The notes under the pieces were generated by a model that was given only the letters and a program-made list of their open reading frames with translations, was not told the DNA's origin and did not search any database. 64,000 nt of DNA from Saccharibacillus sp. CPCC 101409. Lineage in GTDB: Bacteria; Bacillota; Bacilli; Paenibacillales; Paenibacillaceae. The stretch lies in the NCBI RefSeq assembly GCF_030518235.1, contig NZ_JAULSA010000001.1, positions 806,001-870,000 of the forward strand. Direction: 5' to 3'. The translations under genes and the position numbers were made by a program. Shown here piece by piece: positions 54,315-63,152 of the stretch (the first letter of the stretch is position 1; each line of letters opens with the position of its first letter).

Positions 54315-54432
54315 GGGGGAACTTCGCGGAGGAGACCTGGCGTCCGCCTTTGAAATTGGAAAGTGACCGCATTCGTCTAATCCCGACTTTCCAATTTCAA
54401 CAAGCGGCCGGAGCGAAGTTTCCCCCGTTTTT
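54315..54432 (+). ncRNA. Structured element with nested inverted repeats, candidate RNA or MITE-like repeat
   Basis: Outer arms gggggaacttcgc (54315-54327) and gcgaagtttccccc (54413-54426) differ by one extra base. Inside, ttgaaattggaaagt (54350-54364) pairs perfectly with actttccaatttcaa (54386-54400), and a smaller gcgga/tccgc stem sits between. The outer right arm runs into GTTTTT, as in an intrinsic terminator. No target-site duplication or open frame is seen. It fills part of the 658-base gap between fxsA and citZ. Confidence 0.5.
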
Positions 54433-54472
54433 CCGACCTGCTTTTTCCGGTTTGGAATTTTGAGAAGGTAGT

Positions 54473-54500
54473 GACCGTCCGCTCCCCGCGGACGGTTTTT
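54473..54500 (+). terminator. Intrinsic terminator before citZ
   Basis: accgtccgc-tccc-gcggacggt followed by TTTTT. It may end transcription from fxsA or from the structured element. Confidence 0.85.
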
Positions 54501-54535
54501 GCGTTTTCTCTTTTTTTGTTTACCCGACAAGAAAC

Positions 54536-54564
54536 TTGCAAACGCTTGCTCACTCCTGTAACAT
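54536..54564 (+). promoter_or_regulatory. Candidate cre (CcpA) site over a citZ promoter
   Basis: TGCAAACGCTTGCT (54537-54550) agrees with the cre consensus TGWAARCGYTWNCW at 13 of 14 positions. It overlaps the -35 TTGCAA of a possible promoter (TTGCAA-N17-TAACAT). A second promoter, TTCAAA-N17-TATGAT, lies at 54641-54669. Carbon repression of citZ is known in Bacillus. Confidence 0.6.
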
Positions 54565-54844
54565 ATATCACTGTAAGGGGTTACAAGCAGAGCTTATCGC
54601 CCTCATAAAACAATTTGATGCCGAACTTGGGCACAAATTGTTCAAAAAATTGTAAAAATCCGGTATGATGACAAGTGTGCATGCCGACACGGCTTGCGGG
54701 TTTCGGCGGGTTTGCGAAATCGCGTTTTCAACCGTTTTCCTTATGCCGAAAATGGTTACAAAATCTGTGGTCCCCTGCATACTTTCGCCTGTAGAGATCG
54801 ATTCCCGTTCCAAAGTTCGTTCCATTCAAAAGGAGAGATGTAAG

Positions 54845-55957
54845 ATGACAGCGACTAAAGGTTTGGAAGGCATTGTAGCCGCAACTTCCTCGATCAGCTC
54901 GATCGTGGACGGCGTGCTTACATACCGGGGATACAACATCGACGATCTGGCCGCCAACGCCTCGTTCGACGAAGTGGCTTACCTGCTGTGGCACGGCGCC
55001 CTGCCGAACGAAGAGCAGCTGGAGAGCCTGCGGTCCAATCTGCAGAAATACGCGGCGATTCCGCCCGAACTGCTGGAACAGATGAAGCTGTATCCGAAAG
55101 ACATGAACATGATGGCCGCCCTGCGGACCGCGGTGTCGGCTCTTGCGCTGTACGACGCGGACGCCGACGGCATGAGCGCCGAATCGAACCAGACCAAAGC
55201 GGAGCGCCTGCAGGCGCAGCTGCCGACGATCGTCGCGGCCCTGTCCCGCATTTCCGAAGGCGAAGAGCCGATCGCGCCGAAAGACGGTCTCGGGCTGACC
55301 GAGAACTTCCTGTACATGATGAGCGGGAAGCAGCCGGAACAGACGGCGATCGAAGCGCTAGACAAAGCGCTGGTGCTGCATGCCGACCACGAGCTGAACG
55401 CTTCGACGTTCGCGGCCCGAGTCACGGTGGCAACGCTTTCGGATATTTACTCCGGCGTCACATCGGCGATCGGCGCGCTCAAAGGCCCTCTGCACGGCGG
55501 CGCGAACGAAGCGGTTATGCGCATGCTGGAAGAGATCGGTTCGCCGGGCAACGTCCAATCCTACATCGAGGGCAAACTCGAGAACAAGGAGAAGATCATG
55601 GGCTTCGGACACCGGGTGTACAAGAACGGCGACCCGCGCGCCAAGCACCTGATGGAGATGTCCCGCCGCTTGGGCGAGATGAACGGCGATTCTTCGCTGT
55701 ACGAGATGTCCGTGCAAATCGAAGATCTGATCGTATCCAAAAAAGGGCTGAAGCCGAACGTGGACTTCTATTCGGCGTCGGTGTATACCATGCTGAATAT
55801 TCCGCGCAAGCTGTTCACGCCGATCTTTGCGATCAGCCGGGTATCGGGGTGGAGCGCGCATATTCTCGAACAGTACGAGAATAACCGCATTATCCGTCCG
55901 CGCGCCGAATACGTCGGGGAACTCGACCTCACTTACGTGCCGATCGCGCAGCGCTAA
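54845..55957 (+). CDS. citZ: Citrate synthase
   Basis: 370 residues; condenses acetyl-CoA and oxaloacetate. GLEGIVAATSSISSIVDGVL, TYRGYNIDDLA, LHGGANEAVM, the catalytic His region GFGHRVYKNGDPRA and VDFYSASVYTMLNIP are present. The ATG follows AAAGGAGA by nine bases. First of citZ-icd-mdh, the conserved TCA cluster, but each gene here is separated by a terminator-like hairpin. Confidence 0.96.
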   Translation: MTATKGLEGIVAATSSISSIVDGVLTYRGYNIDDLAANASFDEVAYLLWHGALPNEEQLESLRSNLQKYAAIPPELLEQMKLYPKDMNMMAALRTAVSALALYDADADGMSAESNQTKAERLQAQLPTIVAALSRISEGEEPIAPKDGLGLTENFLYMMSGKQPEQTAIEALDKALVLHADHELNASTFAARVTVATLSDIYSGVTSAIGALKGPLHGGANEAVMRMLEEIGSPGNVQSYIEGKLENKEKIMGFGHRVYKNGDPRAKHLMEMSRRLGEMNGDSSLYEMSVQIEDLIVSKKGLKPNVDFYSASVYTMLNIPRKLFTPIFAISRVSGWSAHILEQYENNRIIRPRAEYVGELDLTYVPIAQR

Positions 55958-55970
55958 ACGGGAGCAAGCG

Positions 55971-56012
55971 AGGGGCCGCCCGGGACGCGATCCCGCACGG
56001 CGGCCTTTTTTT
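55971..56012 (+). terminator. Intrinsic terminator of citZ
   Basis: ggccgcc / ggcggcc around cgggacgcgatcccg, followed by TTTTTT. Confidence 0.8.
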
Positions 56013-56036
56013 GCGGCGATTGGGTTCACGTTTTGT

Positions 56037-56064
56037 TCAAAAATCGTTCGTCTTGGGCTACAAT
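56037..56064 (+). promoter_or_regulatory. Promoter of icd
   Basis: TTCAAA (56037-56042), 16-base spacer, TACAAT (56059-56064). The -35 lies in ttgttcaaaaa, an 11-base string also found at the second citZ promoter. Confidence 0.5.
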
Positions 56065-56143
56065 AGGAAATGAAGCGGCGGTTCCGCCGGAAAGCGGACC
56101 GTTTACGCAGACTCACCCACACTTCGAAGGAGGAATTCCATTC

Positions 56144-57442
56144 ATGGCTAAACTGGAAAAATTCGACGCACCGACCGAGGGAGAAAAGATTCAGATCGAA
56201 GAAGGCGGTACGCTGGCCGTTCCGAACAACCCGGTGATTCCGTTTATCGAAGGCGACGGCACGGGCCGCGACATTTGGAAAGCTTCCAAACGCGTTCTGG
56301 ACGCGGCGGTCGAAAAAGCTTACGGCGGCGAGAAAAAAATCGCCTGGTACGAAGTGTTTGCGGGAGAAAAAGCGTTCAATACATACGGAGAGTGGCTGCC
56401 GGCCGATACGCTGACCGCAATCCGTGAATATATCGTCGCAATCAAAGGACCGCTGACTACGCCGATCGGCGGCGGCATCCGCTCCCTGAACGTGGCGCTG
56501 CGCCAGGAACTCGACTTGTACGTCTGCCTGCGCCCGGTCCGCTATTTCGACGGCGTGCCTTCGCCGGTGAAGCGTCCGGAACTGGTCGATATGGTTATTT
56601 TCCGCGAGAACACGGAAGATATCTATGCCGGCATCGAGTATCAGGAAGGCAGCGAAGAAGTCAAGAAAGTGCTGGAATTCCTGCAAAAAGAAATGGGCGT
56701 CAACAAAATCCGTTTCCCGGAAACGTCCGGTATCGGTATCAAGCCGGTGTCCGAAGAAGGCTCCAAGCGTCTTGTTCGCGCCGCGGTTCAGTACGCGATC
56801 GACCACGGCCGCAAGAGCGTGACGCTGGTGCACAAAGGCAACATCATGAAGTTCACGGAAGGCGCGTTCAAGAACTGGGGCTACGAAGTAGCCGAAGCGG
56901 AGTTCGGCGACAAGGTCTTCACGTGGGCGCAGTACGACGAAATCAAAGAAAAAGACGGCACGGACGCAGCCAACGCGGCGCAGAAAGCGGCTGAAGACGC
57001 AGGCAAGATCGTTGTCAAAGACGCGATCGCCGATATCGCGCTGCAGCAGGTTCTGACTCGTCCGACCGACTTCGACGTGATCGCGACGCTGAACCTGAAC
57101 GGCGACTACCTGTCCGACGCCCTGGCGGCTCAAGTCGGCGGCATCGGCATCGCGCCGGGCGCCAACATCAACTACGTGACCGGCCACGCGATCTTCGAAG
57201 CGACGCACGGAACGGCTCCGAAATATGCCGACAAAGACGTCGTGAACCCGGGTTCGGTTATCCTGTCCGGCGTTATGATGCTCGAACACCTGGGCTGGCA
57301 GGAAGCGTCCGACCTGATCTATAAAGGTCTGGAAACGTCGATCAACAACAAAACGGTCACTTACGACTTTGCCCGCCTGATGGAAGGCGCCAAAGAAGTG
57401 AAGTGCTCGGAATTCGCAGACGAAGTCATCCGCAACATGTAA
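56144..57442 (+). CDS. icd: Isocitrate dehydrogenase (NADP+)
   Basis: 432 residues; oxidatively decarboxylates isocitrate to 2-oxoglutarate. [16 protein letters not shown], the substrate-binding [51 protein letters not shown] and [10 protein letters not shown] mark the dimeric bacterial NADP enzyme. The ATG follows AAGGAGGAA. It has its own promoter and terminator. Confidence 0.97.
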   Translation: MAKLEKFDAPTEGEKIQIEEGGTLAVPNNPVIPFIEGDGTGRDIWKASKRVLDAAVEKAYGGEKKIAWYEVFAGEKAFNTYGEWLPADTLTAIREYIVAIKGPLTTPIGGGIRSLNVALRQELDLYVCLRPVRYFDGVPSPVKRPELVDMVIFRENTEDIYAGIEYQEGSEEVKKVLEFLQKEMGVNKIRFPETSGIGIKPVSEEGSKRLVRAAVQYAIDHGRKSVTLVHKGNIMKFTEGAFKNWGYEVAEAEFGDKVFTWAQYDEIKEKDGTDAANAAQKAAEDAGKIVVKDAIADIALQQVLTRPTDFDVIATLNLNGDYLSDALAAQVGGIGIAPGANINYVTGHAIFEATHGTAPKYADKDVVNPGSVILSGVMMLEHLGWQEASDLIYKGLETSINNKTVTYDFARLMEGAKEVKCSEFADEVIRNM

Positions 57443-57458
57443 GCATGTAACGGACCGG

Positions 57459-57512
57459 ACGGACGGAAGCGGGGCGGCCCACAGCCGCTCCGGACTTCCG
57501 TCCGCTTTTTTT
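57459..57512 (+). terminator. Intrinsic terminator of icd
   Basis: cggacggaag / cttccgtccg with a smaller inner ggcgg stem, followed by TTTTTT. Confidence 0.8.
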
Positions 57513-57570
57513 GCGGCATTCCTTGAACCGATATTCGCCAAACCATCCACCAACGACGGGAGGCACCATC

Positions 57571-58524
57571 ATGACTATCGCACGCAAAAAAATCACGATC
57601 GTCGGCGCGGGTTTCACCGGCGCGACCGCCGCGCTGATGATCGCGCAGAAGGAACTCGGAGACATTGTGCTGCTCGATATTCCCCAGCTTGAGAACCCGA
57701 CCAAAGGCAAAGCGCTCGATATGCTGGAAGCTTCGCCCGTACAGGGCTTCGACGCGCGCATCCGCGGAACGTCGGATTACGAGGACGCGCGGGACTCCGA
57801 TCTGGTTATTATCACCGCCGGTATCGCGCGCAAGCCCGGCATGAGCCGCGACGACCTGGTCAATACCAACGCGGGCATCGTCAAATCGGTGTGCGAACAA
57901 ATCAAACGAGTCGCGCCCGAAACAACGGTGCTGATCCTGAGCAATCCGGTCGACGCGATGACGTATGCGGCTTACAAAGCGCTCGGTTTTCCGAAAAATC
58001 GAGTGATCGGGCAGTCGGGCGTGCTGGATACGGCGCGCTACTGCACGTTTATCGCCGAAGAGCTGAACGTATCGGTCGAAGATGTGCGCGGCTTCGTGCT
58101 CGGCGGGCACGGCGACGATATGGTGCCGCTGGTCCGCTACTCCAGCGTGGGCGGCATCCCGATCCAATCGTTGATCGCGCCGGAGCGAATCGAAGAGATC
58201 GTGCAGCGCACCCGGGTCGGCGGAGGCGAGATCGTCAATCTGCTCGGCAGCGGCAGCGCGTATTATGCGCCGGCCGCTTCGCTGGCGCAGATGGCGGAAG
58301 CGATTCTCAAAGACAAGAAGCGGGTGCTGCCGGTGATTGCGCTGCTGGAAGGCGAATACGGCTATCGCGATCTGTTTCTCGGCGTTCCGGCCGTGCTGGG
58401 CGGAGGCGGAATCGAACGGGTATTCGAGCTTGAGCTGACGCCGGAGGAACAGGCCGAGCTCGACAAGTCGGCCGATTCCGTGCGCAGCGTGATTGCGGTG
58501 GTGGCGGGCGGCGGCGGAGCCTAG
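57571..58524 (+). CDS. mdh: Malate dehydrogenase
   Basis: 317 residues; interconverts malate and oxaloacetate with NAD. The Rossmann motif is [11 protein letters not shown], substrate arginines lie in [12 protein letters not shown] and VLDTAR, and the catalytic His is in [10 protein letters not shown]. It is of the LDH-like MDH type usual in Bacillus. The ATG follows GGGAGG. It ends in a Gly/Ala tail (VVAGGGGA). Confidence 0.97.
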   Translation: MTIARKKITIVGAGFTGATAALMIAQKELGDIVLLDIPQLENPTKGKALDMLEASPVQGFDARIRGTSDYEDARDSDLVIITAGIARKPGMSRDDLVNTNAGIVKSVCEQIKRVAPETTVLILSNPVDAMTYAAYKALGFPKNRVIGQSGVLDTARYCTFIAEELNVSVEDVRGFVLGGHGDDMVPLVRYSSVGGIPIQSLIAPERIEEIVQRTRVGGGEIVNLLGSGSAYYAPAASLAQMAEAILKDKKRVLPVIALLEGEYGYRDLFLGVPAVLGGGGIERVFELELTPEEQAELDKSADSVRSVIAVVAGGGGA

Positions 58525-58583
58525 ACTCCCCGGCGCTTGTCGCCCGTCCGGCATTCGCTTGCATGATGCCGGCGTCCGTGTGG

Positions 58584-58624
58584 AAGCGCCCGTTTTGCCG
58601 CATGTCGGCAGGCGGGCGCTTTTG
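58584..58624 (+). terminator. Intrinsic terminator of mdh
   Basis: aagcgcccg / cgggcgctt with a short T-run. Confidence 0.7.
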
Positions 58625-58742
58625 ACGTTTATCGGGCGTATTCGGCTGCGCTCCAAGTGACTTCGACCGCTGACAGCCGCTTTTGAATAAGGTAGAATAA
58701 ATCGGGCTGCACGGATGTACATAGTCAAAAGGAGAGTGTAAC

Positions 58743-59171
58743 ATGGAACGATTTGTATTGTTTTTGCATGTGTTGGGAGCGGTTGCGATGGGGTTCTATC
58801 TGCTCGCGCCGCTGATCGTGGCACAGTTCGGCCGATTGGAAGGCGAAGCGAAATCGGGCGCGCTGTCGGTGATGCGTTCGCTGAACGCGTATGCGCAGTA
58901 CGGGCTGGTGCTTGAACTGATTACGGGAATCTATCTGTTCCTGCAGGACGATTATTCGGTACTGTGGCTGGTGCTGACGATCGTATTGTTCGTGCTGATC
59001 GGCGCTTTCGGCGGGATGATGGCGGGACCGCTGCGCCGGGCGCTGGACGGAATCCGCGAGCGCCGGGATATCGCGGCGGAGCTGAGAAAGCTGCGGGTGT
59101 TCGGCTCGCTCGTATGCGCTTCGTTCGTCGGGATTTTGTTCGTGATGATGTTCCACCGGCTGCTTGCCTGA
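58743..59171 (+). CDS. Four-pass membrane protein, DUF2269-like
   Basis: 142 residues with hydrophobic segments at about 4-27, 50-68, 73-95 and 119-139, starting RFVLFLHVLGAVAMGFYLLAP. The pattern resembles DUF2269/CopD-like integral membrane proteins, but I cannot assign it firmly. AAAAGGAGAG precedes the ATG. Single gene. Confidence 0.75.
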   Translation: MERFVLFLHVLGAVAMGFYLLAPLIVAQFGRLEGEAKSGALSVMRSLNAYAQYGLVLELITGIYLFLQDDYSVLWLVLTIVLFVLIGAFGGMMAGPLRRALDGIRERRDIAAELRKLRVFGSLVCASFVGILFVMMFHRLLA

Positions 59172-59221
59172 ACGGGAGCGGATTGACGGAACGACTTGGA
59201 GCGACGGCGGGCTGCGCGGAT

Positions 59222-59250
59222 AAAACCCTCTTTTTGGAAAAGGGTGTTTG
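59222..59250 (+). terminator. Possible terminator
   Basis: aaaccct and agggtgttt arms with a T/A-rich centre, about 50 bases after the membrane protein gene. Short and imperfect. Confidence 0.4.
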
Positions 59251-59328
59251 GCGTTCGTTCGGGGGTGGTAAGTATGCTTCGAAAGCTTGAGCGACAGCCT
59301 GAGACCATACTCGAAGGGAGTTTTCACC

Positions 59329-60210
59329 ATGCCGACCAACGAACAAAAAGCCAATGAACAACGACCGAAAAGTCCGGCGGCCCAGCAGCTCGAAGGACAT
59401 GGCACGGAATCGGAAATGACGCCGAGACCGGAATACATTTCGCCGACTTATAAAGCCGCGGGCAAGCTCGAAGGCATGAGCGCGATCATCACCGGCGGCG
59501 ACAGCGGGATCGGCCGCGCCGTCGCGGTGCATTACGCCAGAGAAGGCGCCGATGTGGCAATCGTTTATTTCAGCGAGCACGGCGACGCCGAAGAAACGAA
59601 GCGCCTGGTCGAAGCCGAAGGCAAGCAGTGTCTGCTGATTGTAGGCGATCTGGGCGAAGAAACGTTCGCGCAGGAAGCGGTGAAGCGTACCGTCGATAAG
59701 TTCGGCAAGCTCGATATCGTCGTCAACAATGCGGCCGAGCAGCATCCGCAGGAATCGCTGACCGATATTACGGCGGAGCAGCTGGAGCGGACGTTCCGGA
59801 CGAATATCTTCGGCATGTTCTTCCTGTCCAAAGCGGCGCTGCCGCATCTCAAGGAAGGCAGTTCGATCATCAATACCACTTCGATCACCGCGTATCGGGG
59901 CAGCCCGGAACTGCTCGACTACTCGTCGACCAAAGGCGCCATCGTCAGCTTCACCCGCTCGCTGTCGATGAGCCTTGCGGAACAGAAGATCCGCGTCAAC
60001 GGCGTAGCGCCGGGACCGATCTGGACCCCGCTGATCCCGTCGACGTTCCCGGAAGAGAAAGTCGAATCGTTCGGCGAGTCGCAGCCGCTCGGCCGTATGG
60101 GCCAGCCGTCCGAACTCGGACCGGCTTACGTCTATCTCGCTTCGCCCGACGCTTCGTATGTCAGCGGACAAATCATTCACGTCAACGGCGGCGAAGTGAT
60201 CAACGGATAA
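59329..60210 (+). CDS. Short-chain dehydrogenase/reductase (YdaD/YghA-like)
   Basis: 293 residues. A hydrophilic N-terminal extension (1-40, RPKSPAAQQLEGHGTESEM) is typical of the YdaD/YghA stress-protein group. NAD(P) site ITGGDSGIGRAVA, NNAAEQHP, catalytic Ser-Tyr-Lys in NTTSITAY and DYSSTKGAI, and APGPIWTPLIP follow. Substrate unknown; relatives reduce aldehydes or sugars. The ATG follows GAAGGGAG; an in-frame TTG at 59287 is less likely. Confidence 0.92.
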   Translation: MPTNEQKANEQRPKSPAAQQLEGHGTESEMTPRPEYISPTYKAAGKLEGMSAIITGGDSGIGRAVAVHYAREGADVAIVYFSEHGDAEETKRLVEAEGKQCLLIVGDLGEETFAQEAVKRTVDKFGKLDIVVNNAAEQHPQESLTDITAEQLERTFRTNIFGMFFLSKAALPHLKEGSSIINTTSITAYRGSPELLDYSSTKGAIVSFTRSLSMSLAEQKIRVNGVAPGPIWTPLIPSTFPEEKVESFGESQPLGRMGQPSELGPAYVYLASPDASYVSGQIIHVNGGEVING

Positions 60211-60242
60211 ACCCGACTTCGAACACCGACTTGTTAGTTTTC

Positions 60243-60285
60243 AAAGCCTTTTCTCTGGAATTTTGGGGAGAAGGCTTTTTGCTTT
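60243..60285 (+). terminator. Intrinsic terminator of the SDR gene
   Basis: aaagccttttctc / gagaaggcttt followed by TTgcTTTTT. Confidence 0.85.
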
Positions 60286-60351
60286 TTCACGCTTTCTTGG
60301 ATTCAAACACGCAAATGCAAAGATGAAACAACAAAAATAATGCTTTATTTG

Positions 60352-60380
60352 TTGACAATAAAGATTTATAAGACTAGGAT
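60352..60380 (+). promoter_or_regulatory. Sigma-A promoter of the rhamnose operon
   Basis: Perfect TTGACA (60352-60357), 17-base spacer, TAGGAT (60375-60380). The leader to fucO is about 95 bases. Confidence 0.65.
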
Positions 60381-60482
60381 TAGGGGGTAAACGCAATCCG
60401 CGCTCTGTGAAACGCAGCTTGGATACGGGCAGGGAGGGCGGATACCCAAGATTCGTCAACTTGATCAGGAGGCTTGCCAATC

Positions 60483-61634
60483 ATGAGCACGCATGTGTAT
60501 TATGTTCCGCCGGTAAACGTAATGGGCAAAGGCTGTTTGCAGGAAATCGGTCCGTATGTACGGGAATTGAATTTGAAAAAAGCGTTGGTCGTGACCGATA
60601 AATTTCTGGTGCAAAGCGGCATCGCCGGCAAAGTTACCACGGTGCTCGACGAGATCGGGCTGGAGTATGCGCTGTACGACGAAGTGAAGCCTAATCCGAC
60701 CTGCAAAAATGTCCACGACGGTTACGATTTTCTCCAGGCAAACGGCTGCGACGGCCTGATCTCGATCGGCGGAGGTTCTCCGCAGGATACAGCCAAAGCC
60801 ATCGGCATTATCGCAACCAACGGCGGACATATCTCTCAATATGAAGGCGTTCACAAATCTAAAAATAAAGCGTTACCAATAGTCGCGGTCAACACCACGG
60901 CGGGCACTTCGGCCGAAGTGACGATCAATTACGTCATTACCGACGAAGAACGCAAAGTCAAAATGGTGATGGTCGATAAAAACAGCCTGGCTTCCGTGTC
61001 CGTCAACGATCCCGAGCTGATGGTCGGCAAGCCCGCGCCTCTGACCGCCGCGACGGGCATGGACGCCCTGACGCACGCGATCGAAGCGCTGGTGACGCCG
61101 GGCGCCTATCCGGTGACGGACGCCACGGCGCTGGCCGCGGTCGAGCTGATCTTCGGCAATCTGGCCCGCACGGTGACGGACGGCCGCGATATCGAAGCGA
61201 GAGAGCAGATGGTCTACGCGATTTTTCTGGGCGGACTCGCGTTCAACAACGCCGGGCTCGGCTATGTGCATGCGATGGCGCACCAGCTCGGCGGCGTGTA
61301 CGATCTGCCGCACGGCGTATGCAACGCCATGCTGCTGCCGATCGTGGAGGAAGAGAACGCCAAAGTCGTGCCGGAGAAATTCCGCAGGATCGCCAGAGTC
61401 ATCGGATTCGACGACGCGGATAAAAGCGACAAAGAATGCGCGGACTACGTGATTCGCCGCATCAAAGAACTGGCGGTGGAAGTCGGCATCCCGACGAAGC
61501 TGTCGGAGCTCGGCGTCAGCGATCCGGATCTGGACCTGCTGGCGGAGAATTCGATGAAGGACGCCTGCGCGCCCGGCAATCCGTTTATCCCGACCAAAGA
61601 AGAAGTGATCGTGATGTTCGAAAAAATCGTTTAG
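60483..61634 (+). CDS. fucO: Lactaldehyde reductase / iron-containing alcohol dehydrogenase
   Basis: 383 residues, group III alcohol dehydrogenase. NADH motif ISIGGGSPQDTAKAIG; metal ligands in GMDALTHAIEAL and YVHAMAHQLGGVYDLPHG. Length and the NTTAGTSAEVTINYVITD block match FucO, which reduces L-lactaldehyde to 1,2-propanediol, the anaerobic end step of rhamnose and fucose use. The ATG is ten bases after AGGAGG. It leads an operon with rhaB and rhaA. Confidence 0.93.
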   Translation: MSTHVYYVPPVNVMGKGCLQEIGPYVRELNLKKALVVTDKFLVQSGIAGKVTTVLDEIGLEYALYDEVKPNPTCKNVHDGYDFLQANGCDGLISIGGGSPQDTAKAIGIIATNGGHISQYEGVHKSKNKALPIVAVNTTAGTSAEVTINYVITDEERKVKMVMVDKNSLASVSVNDPELMVGKPAPLTAATGMDALTHAIEALVTPGAYPVTDATALAAVELIFGNLARTVTDGRDIEAREQMVYAIFLGGLAFNNAGLGYVHAMAHQLGGVYDLPHGVCNAMLLPIVEEENAKVVPEKFRRIARVIGFDDADKSDKECADYVIRRIKELAVEVGIPTKLSELGVSDPDLDLLAENSMKDACAPGNPFIPTKEEVIVMFEKIV

Positions 61635-61645
61635 GGGTTCTGCTT

Positions 61646-63139
61646 ATGAGCAATCATATTGCCGTGGATATCGGCGCTTCCAGCGGACGCCTGGTGCTGG
61701 GCTCGTTGAAGAACGGAAAGCTGGAATTAAGCGAAATTCACCGGTTTTCCAACGGATTCGCCGAGCGGGAAGACGGCAGTTTCTGGGATATCGAGTATTT
61801 GTTCGGCGAGATCGTCGCCGGTTTGCACAAAGCGAAAGCGCAGGGGATTCACGGCTGCACGCTCGGCATCGACACCTGGGCGGTGGATTACGTCCTGCTG
61901 GACGAAGCTGGCGAGCGGATTCGGGACGTGTATGCGTACCGCGACCGCCGCACGGATCGCGCGATCGAGCGCGTTGCCGAGATAGTTCCGCCCGAGACCG
62001 TGTACCGCAAAACGGGCATCCAGCAGCTGAGTTTCAATACGCTGTATCAGCTGTTTGTGCACGACCGCGAAGAGCTGTCCCGCGCGCGAAACATCCTGAT
62101 GGTGCCGGATTATTTGTATTACCGCCTGACCGGACGCAAAGTCAACGAAACGACCAACGCTTCGACCATGCAGCTGCTCAATCTGGACAGCCGGGATTTC
62201 GATCCCGAGCTGCTGGAACTGCTCGGCCTGCGCGGCGATCAGTTCCCTGGACTGACCGAACCGGGCGCGGAACTGGGCGGTCTGCGCGCCGAGCTGGCGG
62301 AAGAATTCGATCTGCCGGACTGCCGCGTGATCCTTGCCGCCACGCACGATACCGCGTCCGCGGTGCTTGGCGTGCCGGCGGCGGAAGGACGCAGCGCGGC
62401 TTACCTCAGCAGCGGCACCTGGTCGCTGCTCGGAGTCGAGCTGGACGAGCCGCTGAATACCGAGCAGGCGATGAGAGCGAATTATACGAACGAATGGGGC
62501 GCGTACGGCACCTTCCGTTTTCTCAAAAATATCATGGGACTCTGGCTGATCCAGGAAGTGCGCCGGCTGGACGGGGAGCGCTGCGGCTTCGCGGAACTTG
62601 CGGATCTGGCCGCCGAAGCGGAACCTTTTCGCAGCCTGATTCCGTGCAACGACGATCGTTTCCTCAATCCGGAAGATATGATCGGCGAGATTCGTCGGGC
62701 CTGCCTGGAACAGGACGAACCGGTTCCGGAGAGCATCGGGCAGATCGCGCGCTGCGTGTTCGACAGTCTGGCCCTGTCTTATCGCACTTATATGGAAGAA
62801 TTGGAGCGGCTGACCGGCCGCGAACTCGATAGGCTGCAAATTGTGGGCGGCGGGGCGAACAACGATCTGCTGTGCCGCCTGACGGCAAATGTGCTGGGAC
62901 GCGAAGTATCGGCGGGCCCGGGCGAATCGACGGCGCTGGGCAACCTGGCCGTGCAGATGATCGCGAGCGGCGTTCTGCCCGACATCGCCCGGGCGCGCCG
63001 CGTCATCGCGGATTCGTTCGATATCAAGCTCTACGGGCCGGAACCCGTGCCGGAGCTGGAGGCCGTGCTGGAGAGGTGGAACCGGATCAACGGAATCGGC
63101 GCGGCACGCGAACCCAAAGCCGAAACGGACATTCGATAA
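61646..63139 (+). CDS. rhaB: Rhamnulokinase
   Basis: 497 residues, FGGY kinase family; phosphorylates L-rhamnulose with [30 protein letters not shown], the catalytic-Asp region [21 protein letters not shown] and [20 protein letters not shown] are present. The start ATG lies 12 bases after fucO; the ribosome site (TAGGGGT) is modest, suggesting coupling. rhaA follows after 13 bases. Confidence 0.95.
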   Translation: MSNHIAVDIGASSGRLVLGSLKNGKLELSEIHRFSNGFAEREDGSFWDIEYLFGEIVAGLHKAKAQGIHGCTLGIDTWAVDYVLLDEAGERIRDVYAYRDRRTDRAIERVAEIVPPETVYRKTGIQQLSFNTLYQLFVHDREELSRARNILMVPDYLYYRLTGRKVNETTNASTMQLLNLDSRDFDPELLELLGLRGDQFPGLTEPGAELGGLRAELAEEFDLPDCRVILAATHDTASAVLGVPAAEGRSAAYLSSGTWSLLGVELDEPLNTEQAMRANYTNEWGAYGTFRFLKNIMGLWLIQEVRRLDGERCGFAELADLAAEAEPFRSLIPCNDDRFLNPEDMIGEIRRACLEQDEPVPESIGQIARCVFDSLALSYRTYMEELERLTGRELDRLQIVGGGANNDLLCRLTANVLGREVSAGPGESTALGNLAVQMIASGVLPDIARARRVIADSFDIKLYGPEPVPELEAVLERWNRINGIGAAREPKAETDIR

Positions 63140-63152
63140 GGAGAGTGCGATT

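Noticed and set aside
54315..54426. The inverted-repeat element as a definite MITE
   Set aside because: No target-site duplication flanks the arms and the right arm leads into a U-tract, so a structured RNA is at least as likely.
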